Below are positions 25,944 through 34,438 of a stretch of 64,000 nucleotides of DNA, piece after piece. The stretch's first letter is position 1. Every line of letters starts with the position of its first letter. The notes under the pieces are model-generated. The model ran no database searches. It had not been told where the DNA came from and was given only the letters and a program-made list of their open reading frames with translations. This DNA is from CAYPLH01 sp964411505 (GTDB taxonomy: Bacteria; Bacillota; Clostridia; CAYPLH01; DUMO01), in NCBI GenBank assembly GCA_964411505.1, contig CAYPLH010000015.1:1-64000 (forward strand), in the 5' to 3' direction. The translations under genes were made by a program, and so were the position numbers.

Positions 25944-26109
25944 AATTATTCCCCTCCTTACGCTGGTCATAACGCAAAATCTGTAAGCAGTCTTTGAGCT
26001 TGTACACAACGAGGAAAGCTTGCTCGCGACTCTCTTCTTTTGTTGTGCCTTGCGTTTCCCGCAAGGTACTATCGAAGTTCTTGACGTCGATCTCTTCTTT
26101 GCACAACAA
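25930..26109 (-). CDS. Hypothetical ORF overlapping the Nudix gene start
   Basis: A minus-strand frame reads CKEEIDVKNFDSTLRETQ, then TTKEESREQAFLVVYKLKD and LRYDQRKEGNNF. Amino-acid composition is protein-like, but it has only a TTG start and no strong ribosome binding site. It could be the end of a lost gene. Its stop lies just inside the Nudix gene. No family recognised. Confidence 0.35.
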   Translation of the reverse strand: MLCKEEIDVKNFDSTLRETQGTTKEESREQAFLVVYKLKDCLQILRYDQRKEGNNFDIY

Positions 26110-26205
26110 ACCTACAAAGAAGTGTTTTATTGCTTACACTGCAAAACCGCCCTACTTCAAATTTTACATTCTGTAGCAATTCTTACAAATCATCGTCATT
26201 TCTTC

Positions 26206-26718
26206 TTACGGCAATCTTTTTAAAATCTCCAGGCCAATAGTTGCTTGCCGTATACCACCCACAAATTCAATCTCCACGATCGCCTGTCGCCTGCGGGGAT
26301 GTATTTTCTTTATAATGCTTTCTCGTCCAACGAGTGGACCGTCAGTAATAAAAACGTGACTACCTTTGATAAATCTCTTTGATGCCTCAATGCAATCCTT
26401 GCCTTGCCACAGATAATCCAATGCTGCCCGTTCCTCTTGGCGCATTGCCGCCTCATGGGTGTCACTATAGCGGAGTAATTGTATAGTTGCTTCAGATTTG
26501 CAAACGCATTCTTGTGCCCGCATTACAAACTCATCATTTTTTATTTCTGTAATAACGAATAAATACCCAGGAAAGGCAAGGTGAGTCACCTTTTTCACTT
26601 CGCCCTTTTTTCTGAAAAACGTCTCTACCGTCAACTTCAGGAAAGTAATCTCATCTTCAAATACAGCGTTGATTTCTTTTGCCGTTTTTTCTTCTTGTCC
26701 GGTTTTTACCCAAAACAC
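26206..26718 (-). CDS. loaP: LoaP-type NusG paralogue (transcription antiterminator)
   Basis: 170 residues with an N-terminal NusG domain (FWVKTGQEEKTAKEINAVF, residues 2-20) and a C-terminal KOW domain (GSHVFITDGPLVGRESIIKKI). LoaP proteins bind RNA polymerase and let it read through terminators in long biosynthetic operons, such as antibiotic or polysaccharide clusters. The start is a GTG without a good ribosome binding site, and the usual first residues (MxWYVIQV) are not found, so the 5' end may be damaged or the start wrong. The operon it should serve is no longer present. Confidence 0.75.
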   Translation of the reverse strand: MFWVKTGQEEKTAKEINAVFEDEITFLKLTVETFFRKKGEVKKVTHLAFPGYLFVITEIKNDEFVMRAQECVCKSEATIQLLRYSDTHEAAMRQEERAALDYLWQGKDCIEASKRFIKGSHVFITDGPLVGRESIIKKIHPRRRQAIVEIEFVGGIRQATIGLEILKRLP

Positions 26719-27337
26719 AAATAAAAAATCGGTGTATTCAATGTATGTATATGATATTTTCCCCCTTCAATAGCAAACCTACATATAACTTCGCCCTTTC
26801 GCACGCTAACTGGCTTGTACCAGATTTAATTAAAAAGTTTATAAATTTTAAGCTCGCTTGTTAAATAACACATCACGCTTTAGTTGGTTTTGTCAAGGAT
26901 TTCAAGGTAGAAATTCTAAAGATCATTAATCCATGCAAAAAGGCGGGTTTGTTTTTCACTGTCAGGTTGTGTTGGATCAAGTAGTTTTTAAAGTACGCTT
27001 TTCTTGACATAAAAAAACACTCTTATCAGAGTAATTTTTTGTCAGGATACAACTCTCTCCTTTCACATGCTGTTCTTTATGATATATAGAGAATAATATA
27101 TACCCTATATACATAAAAAGCATGCTACATGGAGTTTATATGACATACAAATCTACCAACAGACGACGAATCAAACTTGCTAGTATCCTTGTAATTTGTA
27201 TCAAAATATAAGTTGTGTACTTTCTTGTTTGTTTAATAATAAAATACCATCATTTTTTATGTTTGTCAACAATTTTTTGTATTTTTTTCTGCCTTTTTTT
27301 CGGCTTGTGAATTGACATTGTAAATGCAACCCTTGGT
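26719..27337. other. Gene-poor accessory stretch, 619 nt
   Basis: Contains only a tiny ORF (ATG at about 27139, 23 codons) and a weak terminator-like hairpin CACTCT-TATC-AGAGT followed by T6 near 27011-27040. No intact gene. Confidence 0.5.
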
Positions 27338-27472
27338 TTACTTGGTGTATCTCTCGCGTCTAGGTATTAATAACTCATAATTAATACCCTCTAATCGTTG
27401 TTCAAAGAATTTTAGGAGCTTTTCTTCCTGTCCAGTAAAAGTAAATATTACATACCAATTTTTTTCTGGCAT
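27338..27472 (-). pseudogene. Truncated second NusG/LoaP paralogue
   Basis: A 44-codon frame begins MPEKNWYVIFTFTGQEEK, the classic start of a NusG domain, and ends ELLIPRRERYTK before a stop. ATG with GGGGA 6-9 nt upstream. The rest of the NusG domain and the KOW domain are absent; the frame beyond the stop is unrelated. It is a relic of a second LoaP-like gene 0.6 kb from the first. Confidence 0.75.
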
Positions 27473-27487
27473 ATAAGTTCCCCATTA

Positions 27488-27521
27488 ACCGCCTAGAAAT
27501 GAACTATTTTACATACGATTA
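27488..27521. repeat. Short repeat bordering the metabolite-like island, right
   Basis: Partner of 22488-22523, same orientation. It lies just upstream of the truncated NusG gene start. Confidence 0.5.
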
Positions 27522-27663
27522 TATACATAGTTGCATGCTCGATTCTCAGGGCTCGATTTTGCTTACCATGATAATTTACAAGCACCAATTTGTATATAGT
27601 ATTTTGTCAACTTTATCGGGAAAAAGCTAGGGTCTTTGACAGTTGAATAGAGAATAATTCTCC

Positions 27664-27840
27664 AAAAGCCTTGATATAGATGATGAACAAAAAAAATTCT
27701 TAGGAGAAAGTCTTGGCTTTTTATTTATATCAACGTATGACGAGCCATTTGGATTAGTAATAGTAGAAGTCATGGCTTGTTGTACTCCTGTAATTGGTTG
27801 TTTGGCTGAACGATGCTATCATAGTCAATACCTGCTTTAA
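27664..27840 (+). pseudogene. Glycosyltransferase family 4 fragment
   Basis: The frame reads DIDDEQKKFLGESLGFLF, then DEPFGLVIVEVMACCTPVIG before a stop. The EPFGLVxVEAMACGTPVI pattern is the donor-site signature of GT4 (GT-B) glycosyltransferases. Only about 55 codons remain. Together with LoaP-like genes it suggests a lost polysaccharide operon. Confidence 0.8.
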
Positions 27841-27996
27841 CGCTACCGACCCGAATGTCGGATTGACATTATACGTTGAAGTTCTCGTCCAACTATTACT
27901 GTAACTGGTTCGTTTCAATTACAATAGCAAAAATTATTCAATCGGAATGTTTATAGGGCTACTTTCACAGCAGCCCTGTTTACACATTGCAAAAAA

Positions 27997-29016
27997 TCAG
28001 GTGCTTCTCTCATAACGTACTTTATCCATAATGTACTTTAGAGGTTCACCATTTACAAATCGTTTTATGTTTTCTATGCATTTCTTTTCATGCTTTTTGA
28101 GTTCTCCCGGTTTTTCAGGCCACCAAATCTTCGAGTTCTTGTGGCATGTAAGAATCAGATTCTCCCATTTTCTTGCAGGATGTCCCTCTGGCAACCTATC
28201 TTTTAACCCACCATCCACAGCAAGTACATCAAGACCGGCACGCAGCCTTCCTGTTTCTAGCTCCACAAACAAAGCATCTTGGTCAATTATGTCTCCGCGG
28301 GCGGTATTGATTATAATCCCATTATCCGGTAGTAAAGCAAGAAGCTCTGCATTTACAGAATTTCTAGTTTCATCACTCTGCCCTGCATGTATTGCAACAG
28401 CTTCCGATTTTTCGAAAAGCTCTCTTAATGTGTCTACTCTGGTGCAATAAGAAGGTAATTCTTTAACGTATGGGTCAAACACATATTGCTCTGCTCCAAA
28501 AACATTTACCATTTCAGCAAAACGACGTCCTATAACACCAAAGCCATATAATCCTAAATTCAATCCTTCCAGAGTACCAGAAGTGAGCTGATTATCATCT
28601 AATCCCCATTTATCATTTCTGACATTCATTATTTTTAAATGCAAATCCTTAATTACAGCCAAAAGCAAACATACAGCACTTTCCGCAACGCTATTAGCTG
28701 GTGCATCTCCCCAGTTTGTTACCGGTATTCCCGATTCTATCAGTTTCATAGAGATATACTTTTTAAGTTCTCCTGTAATATTACACATATACTTCAGTCT
28801 GCCCGGATTGTCGGCAATTTCATCAGGTATTGGCATAGCTTGCCACATTGTAAATACTATATCGTTTTGACGAATCATTTCTGCCCGTTTATCAGACGGT
28901 ATTTCACTCGCATCAGGTATAAGAGTCAATTCACCCAATTCTTTAAGTGCATCAATAAAAGGTCCTTCGGTGGGCATCCTTGAATTTTCATTTCCAAGGT
29001 AAATCATTTTCAACAT
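27997..29016 (-). CDS. D-isomer-specific 2-hydroxyacid dehydrogenase family protein
   Basis: About 339 residues. The Rossmann motif GLYGFGVIGRRFAEM (GxGxxG) is intact, as are the catalytic Arg (INTARGDIID) and a late His-containing LILTCHKNS. The latter is an unusual variant of the standard HxxG site. The start at ATG 29016 gives 11 nt to GAGGAG; a GTG 12 nt upstream is possible. Substrate unknown. Relatives act on glycerate, phosphoglycerate or lactate. It stands alone next to sugar-related genes. Confidence 0.82.
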   Translation of the reverse strand: MLKMIYLGNENSRMPTEGPFIDALKELGELTLIPDASEIPSDKRAEMIRQNDIVFTMWQAMPIPDEIADNPGRLKYMCNITGELKKYISMKLIESGIPVTNWGDAPANSVAESAVCLLLAVIKDLHLKIMNVRNDKWGLDDNQLTSGTLEGLNLGLYGFGVIGRRFAEMVNVFGAEQYVFDPYVKELPSYCTRVDTLRELFEKSEAVAIHAGQSDETRNSVNAELLALLPDNGIIINTARGDIIDQDALFVELETGRLRAGLDVLAVDGGLKDRLPEGHPARKWENLILTCHKNSKIWWPEKPGELKKHEKKCIENIKRFVNGEPLKYIMDKVRYERST

Positions 29017-29259
29017 GCTGTCAGTCACTCCTCAATTATTTCATTGTATAAGCTATAGTATACCATAATACACTGAATCATAAAACTTACTTTGATCTCA
29101 GCACACCCTGTTGTTTTAATATTCACATTTAATTTTCACTTAGCTTGTTTTTTCACTATCCCTCTTTTCCGACAGCAAATAAAATTGTATAATGTAGAAA
29201 GTCCGAGCATTGTTTTCCCAAAACAATTAGAATGATTATACGAAAGGAAGGAGTTTAAA

Positions 29260-29526
29260 TTGAGTATTTTTGAGCTTGTTATGCTGCTTTGCTTTGGAGC
29301 TGCATGGCCGTTTTCAATTTACAGATCAATAAAGTCCAGATCAGTTCAGGGTAAGAGTTGGATATTTCTGGCTATATTGTTGGTGGGTTATATTTCCGGT
29401 ATAATACATAAAATATTATACAACTTTGATTTTGTAATATACCTATATTTATTGAATTTTATAATGGTAAGCATTGATCTTGTACTGTATATGCGCAACA
29501 GAAGGCTGGAATCAGCCGAGAAGTGA
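29260..29526 (+). CDS. PQ-loop/SemiSWEET-like small membrane protein
   Basis: 88 residues with three hydrophobic helices. The first helix ends WPFSIYRSIKSRSVQGKS, resembling the PQ-loop motif of SemiSWEET sugar carriers (the usual PQ is replaced by PF). Three helices is the SemiSWEET unit; two copies make a transporter. TTG start after AAGGAAGGAG. Transport of a small sugar is inference from fold only. Confidence 0.65.
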   Translation: MSIFELVMLLCFGAAWPFSIYRSIKSRSVQGKSWIFLAILLVGYISGIIHKILYNFDFVIYLYLLNFIMVSIDLVLYMRNRRLESAEK

Positions 29527-29593
29527 TAAAAAACAAACCCATGTGGTATCTCACTCCACTGGCTTTTGATGTAGGCTGTTCTAAACTTCCAAT

Positions 29594-29629
29594 TAAAATC
29601 GAGCGGGGCATTAAGCCCCCTCGATTTTA
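29594..29629. terminator. Bidirectional terminator between convergent genes
   Basis: TAAAATCGAG-C-GGGGC-ATTAA-GCCCC-C-CTCGATTTTA forms a 15-bp stem with one mismatch. It separates the PQ-loop gene from the URO-D-like gene. Confidence 0.75.
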
Positions 29630-29734
29630 GGTGTAGACTTCGCTTACCACCCTATCCAAATATGTTACCTGTATTGCTTTAATCCTGCCTAAAGCACATA
29701 GGGAGCATAAATATGTTACCTTTTCACTTAAAAA

Positions 29735-30856
29735 TCACTTCATGCCAAACATCTGCTCCTTAAGGTCCAGATAATAAATGTAATCATCAGGATTTACGTC
29801 AGGCGGACAGCGGTGGTCACAAAATGGTATGTACCCTCCCCTCTCGACAAGCGGAACAAGTGTTTCCATGTATTCCTTTATAGCTTCTCTTCCCTTTATA
29901 AGCTGTATTTTGTCAAACCCACCCATTATCCTGAGTTCACCAGCATACTCATTAAGGAGTTCAGACGGATGGGAACAACCGTTTACTTCAAAAGGAAACA
30001 GGCAGTTTATACCTCCTTCAAGTAAATATGGCAGAATGGGTCTTACATCACCGTCGCAATCGGTATACCATATATCAATTCCTGCCTTATCCAGTTTCTT
30101 TCTTATGCGTTTATACCTTGGCATTACCACACTTTTGAAAAAGTCCACCGATACAATTGGTCCATTTTTAAAGCAAATATCCTCCCATCCCGATGCATAA
30201 TCAAACTTTATATGGGGTAAAACCTGATCAAGAAAATTTTCAACCAGAACACAGCATGTTTCAACCATATCTTCAACCATGTCAGGATAGTCATAGCAAG
30301 CATATGCCAATCCCTCAAAGGTAAGCATATCACGTATCTTCCCTATCATGGAACCACAGTTCACACCAAGGGGGTAGTCCCTATCTTCGGGGTGCTTCTT
30401 TTTTATTTCATCAATATTAACCTTGCGTTTTGGATCATCCAATCTGAATCGCTCTTCTTTAACCTTTTTCCAGTCTTCAGGAGTAGTTATAGAGGATTTT
30501 ATAAAGTTAGGTATAGTATCATGTCCATCCTTCGGAACTTCAGCCATCAGTCCATCAGCATTTATCATGATTTTTGAGTTCTCGGTTTCTCCAATAATCT
30601 TTCGTTCAAAACCTGGGTTCATCCATATCCTTCCACCTACAACATGGATTCGGTCAAAATTAAAAAATATATCAGCATCTTTATTATTCGTTATGTTATA
30701 TTCCATGAACAATGACCATCTTTGGAAATTCTCATTCCAATAGCCAAACTCCATATTAAAGCAACGGTCAACTTTTTTATAGTGCATCTGGTTATTGAAT
30801 CGTTCACGGTCAGTCATGGTTCCCTTCCATTTTGACCTTATAGGTTTTATAGCCAT
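29735..30856 (-). CDS. URO-D/MtaA-family methyltransferase-like protein
   Basis: 373 residues of the uroporphyrinogen decarboxylase superfamily, closest in style to the methyltransferase-type or carbohydrate-linked members rather than HemE. Visible: GVNCGSMIGKIRDML, FDYASGWEDICFKNGP, IWYTDCDGDVRPIL and PFCDHRCPPDVNPDDY, where His and Cys could bind a metal. Start 30856, 7-8 nt after GGGGGATG; an upstream GTG or ATG is less likely. It is divergent from an AraC activator at 30990. Genes of this type sit with plant-sugar genes in clostridia; substrate unknown. Confidence 0.8.
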   Translation of the reverse strand: MAIKPIRSKWKGTMTDRERFNNQMHYKKVDRCFNMEFGYWNENFQRWSLFMEYNITNNKDADIFFNFDRIHVVGGRIWMNPGFERKIIGETENSKIMINADGLMAEVPKDGHDTIPNFIKSSITTPEDWKKVKEERFRLDDPKRKVNIDEIKKKHPEDRDYPLGVNCGSMIGKIRDMLTFEGLAYACYDYPDMVEDMVETCCVLVENFLDQVLPHIKFDYASGWEDICFKNGPIVSVDFFKSVVMPRYKRIRKKLDKAGIDIWYTDCDGDVRPILPYLLEGGINCLFPFEVNGCSHPSELLNEYAGELRIMGGFDKIQLIKGREAIKEYMETLVPLVERGGYIPFCDHRCPPDVNPDDYIYYLDLKEQMFGMK

Positions 30857-30989
30857 ATAATCATCCCCCGTATAATTCTTATTTCTTGATACCATGTAAT
30901 AATCATGATACTATTATAGTATCGATAAAGTATATATTCATCAGATAATGTTGCTCAATAATATAACAATGTTGCTTAGGGGTTTTAAA

Positions 30990-31841
30990 ATGAAATTAAG
31001 AACTATACTAAAGAAAGGTTCATGGAGTGGAGAAAATACTCCCGGAACTGCTGTTAAAAATTCTTTTTACTATGTTCAATCTCTTGGATATTTTTTTTGC
31101 GACCAAAATTATATGGTTGACCGGGACAGCTACAACACTTTTCTTTTAACTTATACCATCGGCGGTAAAGGTCATCTAAAATACAGAGGCAAATCTTATA
31201 CACTGGAAAAGGGTGATATCTTCCTAATTGATTGCCTGGATCAACATTATTATGCAACTGATAACTTCGACTTATGGGAATTTTGTTGGTTCCATTTTAA
31301 TGGATGCGAAATAAGAAATTATTTTGAACATATTTATCGAAACCTTGGTCCGGCATATAAATCAGGAACAGACAGCATAATTTTTGATAGGATTAATAAA
31401 ATTCATTCATTATACAAAAATAAGGACCTTTCTCTAGACATTCAAAGCTCATGCTATATTGTGGAGATTTTGACCGAGCTTTTACTTAAAGGCATAACTG
31501 ACAACCCTGATAATTCCGATATTCCAGAGCCTATCAATGCAGTGCTTGTAAAAATTGAAAAGTTGTATGCCACACCACTTAATCTTGATACTTTAGCTAA
31601 AATAGCATGTATGAGTAAGTATCATCTTTCAAGAGTTTTTAAGAAATATACAGGCTATAGTCCCTATGAGTATATTCTCAACTACCGACTTTCCGAATCC
31701 AAAGAAATGCTTAAAACCACAAATCTGACTATTAGAGAAATTTCAGAAAGAATTGGCTTTCAGAGTCCCAGTCATTTTATCAAAATTTTTAAACAATACG
31801 AACATACCACTCCAATGAAATTCAGAAATTATTGGAGTTAA
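30990..31841 (+). CDS. AraC-family transcriptional regulator with cupin sensor
   Basis: 283 residues. The N-terminal cupin (YTIGGKGHLKYRGKSYTLEKG) binds an effector; two C-terminal helix-turn-helix units are clear (LDTLAKIACMSKYHLSRVFKKYTG and TIREISERIGFQSPSHFIKIFK). The ATG start at 30990 has AGGGG at 7 nt. Divergent from the URO-D-like gene, which it probably activates. Confidence 0.87.
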   Translation: MKLRTILKKGSWSGENTPGTAVKNSFYYVQSLGYFFCDQNYMVDRDSYNTFLLTYTIGGKGHLKYRGKSYTLEKGDIFLIDCLDQHYYATDNFDLWEFCWFHFNGCEIRNYFEHIYRNLGPAYKSGTDSIIFDRINKIHSLYKNKDLSLDIQSSCYIVEILTELLLKGITDNPDNSDIPEPINAVLVKIEKLYATPLNLDTLAKIACMSKYHLSRVFKKYTGYSPYEYILNYRLSESKEMLKTTNLTIREISERIGFQSPSHFIKIFKQYEHTTPMKFRNYWS

Positions 31842-31956
31842 GACAATATGTTTTTTTACACTCCTCATGCAAAGGGATACCCCTTCACAAGAAGATATAA
31901 AGGAATAGCATAAACCATTCCTTTACATCGCTTTATATTTGGGTATACATAGAATT

Positions 31957-32757
31957 TTAAGTGTCCAGCTTTCCTCTGGTATCAATGCCACTGATACCTT
32001 TTGCTCCTGAGACAGTAAGTCTTGCTACCTGTCCGGGAGTAACAAAAGCATTTTTGCTAGTTAATGCAACCTTTTTAGCTACAATACTTGGATCCAGAGA
32101 ATTTATTAGCACTCTTCCAGGAGAGCTAGCAAAATTTGCCCCTGCCTTCATGATTTCCTCAAAATATGATTGGCACGCACCAGCAAAAACGCAAAGTTTT
32201 TCGTTATTGGCCTCGTAATCACGGGCTTGTTTGACAGATTCAACATAATACTTTGAATTTCTGTAGCTGTTTATGTCAAATTTATCAGAGTTCTTCTTAA
32301 TACCATCGTGTCCGGTTACAACCAATATATCCGGTCTATTACGTGAAAGAAGCTTTTTTATACTTCTTGGCTGTTGTTCTGTCTGTATGAAGTAACCAAC
32401 AGGTCTTAAGCCAAAATCCTTGTAAAATTTAAGACACTGCCTAAGATAATCTTCATCTGAATCTATATGAAGAATTTTTCCTGGGCGGTTACGCAAAAGC
32501 GTCCTGTCAAATCCCTTAAGTTCCCTTGTTTCATGGGATCTTATACTGCCTAATGCGCGTGCTTTGTTAATATGTGCTGTTAATTTATCTACCTTTACGA
32601 GATCTTCTTCTTTTGAATCAGCAAAAAGTCTAAGTGTGACTCCGCACAGGGTGCAAGAGCGCTCTCCTCTGTCGGTTGTAAAACCGGTTACTCTAAACAA
32701 AAGATCACTTCCGTGTGACTTTCTTACTACTATATCTCCAACTCTTAATCGACTCAT
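31957..32757 (-). CDS. yabG: Sporulation-specific protease YabG
   Basis: 266 residues, the length and layout of YabG, which processes spore coat proteins during late sporulation (in Clostridioides difficile also a germination regulator). Visible: RVGDIVVRKSHGSDLLFRV near the start, LRNRPGKILHIDSDEDYLR, ILVVTGHDGIKK, and CVFAGACQSYFEEIMKAGA with the Cys expected to be catalytic. GRVLINSLDP is another family segment. Its presence shows the organism forms spores. Confidence 0.9.
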   Translation of the reverse strand: MSRLRVGDIVVRKSHGSDLLFRVTGFTTDRGERSCTLCGVTLRLFADSKEEDLVKVDKLTAHINKARALGSIRSHETRELKGFDRTLLRNRPGKILHIDSDEDYLRQCLKFYKDFGLRPVGYFIQTEQQPRSIKKLLSRNRPDILVVTGHDGIKKNSDKFDINSYRNSKYYVESVKQARDYEANNEKLCVFAGACQSYFEEIMKAGANFASSPGRVLINSLDPSIVAKKVALTSKNAFVTPGQVARLTVSGAKGISGIDTRGKLDT

Positions 32758-32869
32758 ATTATCACCCTCACAAAATATCTGAATGATACATAATATGATT
32801 GGAGTTAGAATTTGGCGAATAAATTATTTTTAATTATGGTAACAAAATATCAAATTATAACCAGCCCAT

Positions 32870-32895
32870 AAAAAAGTGGGCTGCGCCACTTTTTT
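32870..32895. terminator. Terminator hairpin
   Basis: AAAAAAGTGG-GCTGCG-CCACTTTTTT with T-runs on both strands. Confidence 0.75.
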
Positions 32896-32940
32896 CCGCT
32901 AGGGAACCTTATGGTTCCCTTCGACGGATGCTCCGCATCC
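32880..32940. repeat. Post-terminator dispersed repeat, copy 2
   Basis: Matches 18371-18430, including AACCTTATG and CTTCGACGGA. It leads straight into the palindrome element, so these repeat types may form one composite unit here. Confidence 0.6.
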
Positions 32941-32962
32941 CAAAAAAACCCTCCTTAAAGCA

Positions 32963-33022
32963 GCAAAGGGGCTTCCCCTTTGCAATCCCCATTGTCTAGG
33001 AAAGTATACTTTCCTAGACAAT
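32963..33022. repeat. Composite hairpin plus perfect 32-bp palindrome, copy 2
   Basis: GCAAAGGGG-CTT-CCCCTTTGC (32963-32983), AATCCCC, then a perfect palindrome at 32991-33022 identical to 18-49. The complete left half is visible only in this copy. Confidence 0.8.
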
Positions 33023-33029
33023 TAAAAAT

Positions 33030-33066
33030 ATCCCCTGCCAGTTTACTTTATTTTTGGACAGGGGAT
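33030..33066 (-). terminator. Probable nagB terminator
   Basis: ATCCCCTG and CAGGGGAT form an 8-bp stem with a 21-nt loop, 80 nt after the nagB stop. The weak T-run makes it a moderate candidate. Confidence 0.5.
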
Positions 33067-33145
33067 TTATAAAATTTTGCACTACACACATAAGAACCCG
33101 GAACATCAAGCTCCGAGCTCTTATTGCTCTTTTTAAGATCTGAAC

Positions 33146-33916
33146 TTAAATAATCTTAGAAGCACTATCTTTATCAACATAGAGAATAGCATTTGGATGA
33201 ATTCTTAAAACTGATGCAGGTACTCTTTCCCTTATCTCACCTTTAACTGTGTTATAAACAGCCTCAGCTTTCAGTTTGGATGGAACCATACAATAAATAT
33301 AACTACTATTTGTTATTGCAGGTATAGATAATGTAAACGCATGAGTAGGTACTTTGTCAATCGAATCAAAACATCCGTCATTAACCTGCTGCTGTCTGCA
33401 CATGTTGTCAAGCTCTACAATTTTTACAAGCTTTGCATCATCAAAAAAAGCCACATGTGGGTCATTAAATGCAATATGCCCATTCTCACCTATGCCTATG
33501 CAGGCAATATCAATCGGATAATCGCAAAGAAGCTTTTCATACCTTGCACACTCCTCATCGACACTATCAGCATTACCATTTAATGTGTTAACCGATTTGA
33601 AAGGTACCTTATCAAAAATACAAGCTTTCAAGAAGTTGGCAAAGCCTTGAGGTGCATCTTTGTCCAAACCAACATATTCATCAAGATGAAAAGCATTAAT
33701 TTTGTCCCATTCCACACTTTTATCAGCTACAAGCGCCTCAATAAACTCATTTTGAGATGGTGCCGCTGCAAAAAGCACATTGATTTCAGACTTGTTTTTT
33801 AGCAATTCGCTGAACTTTTGCACAACATCCTTCGCTACATTAGTTCCCATTGACTTTCTGTCTTCATATACCTTAACCTGCATTTTTCCTGCTTTCATTT
33901 CTGTTATTTTACTCAT
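33146..33916 (-). CDS. nagB: Glucosamine-6-phosphate deaminase-like protein
   Basis: 256 residues. NagB converts glucosamine-6-phosphate to fructose-6-phosphate plus ammonia. Family motifs: VLFAAAPSQNEF (substrate phosphate loop), FHLDEYVGL with the catalytic Asp, and GIGENGHIAFNDP with the active-site His. The MCRQQQVNDGCF segment is typical of the NagB group with the FNDP variant. ATG with AGGAGG. It is a single gene with repeats downstream; together with the GH18 enzyme it could serve amino-sugar recycling. Confidence 0.85.
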   Translation of the reverse strand: MSKITEMKAGKMQVKVYEDRKSMGTNVAKDVVQKFSELLKNKSEINVLFAAAPSQNEFIEALVADKSVEWDKINAFHLDEYVGLDKDAPQGFANFLKACIFDKVPFKSVNTLNGNADSVDEECARYEKLLCDYPIDIACIGIGENGHIAFNDPHVAFFDDAKLVKIVELDNMCRQQQVNDGCFDSIDKVPTHAFTLSIPAITNSSYIYCMVPSKLKAEAVYNTVKGEIRERVPASVLRIHPNAILYVDKDSASKII

Positions 33917-34438
33917 AAAAACCTCCTTACTAAAGATTAAACTTTTACATTATGATTAACTAGTAACCGTTTACTATATTAAAAATTATAACATAGAACA
34001 TTATAAAAATCTACTACCAATACTACCTTACTTTTATGGTTATTAGCTAGATTTCAGATGTTTGTTAATGTAGTTAAATCTAATCAGCTATGTGTATTCC
34101 TATAGTAATCGGTTTCTGCAAATGAGTACTATCAAACCCAAGGTTACTATTTGGGGATACATTATTTCATGAGCAACACCTAAAAATAGTATAATACAGC
34201 ACCAGCAAAGAAAATGTTTCTGTTCACAGGGGTCTTAGCAAAACTGATAATGAACAATCAGATTGAACTTTATTTGTTCTGTCCTTCACTGCAAATGGAT
34301 ATTCATGTATAATATAATGAAGACAGTACCAAATTAAATGCTATTATAAGTGTATGCAAAGATTTTTTAAAAAATTGTTCCCTGCAATTTATATGACTTA
34401 ACTAAGGGAGCCTAATATAAATGAAAGGATGATAAAAT
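33917..34438. other. Intergenic region, 522 nt, with the 45-bp repeat
   Basis: AT-rich divergent gap between nagB and the epimerase. The dispersed repeat at 34216-34260 is the only notable feature. Confidence 0.6.
34216..34260. repeat. 45-bp dispersed repeat, copy 2
   Basis: Differs from 3909-3953 at one base only. Confidence 0.75.

Larger units (their letters stand above)
32758..33145. other. Repeat-rich intergenic region, 388 nt
   Basis: Between yabG and nagB, both leftward. It holds a terminator hairpin (32870-32895), the post-terminator repeat (32880-32940), the GCAAAGGGG hairpin (32963-32983), the 32-bp palindrome (32991-33022) and the nagB terminator (33030-33066). No gene is seen. 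Confidence 0.7.
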
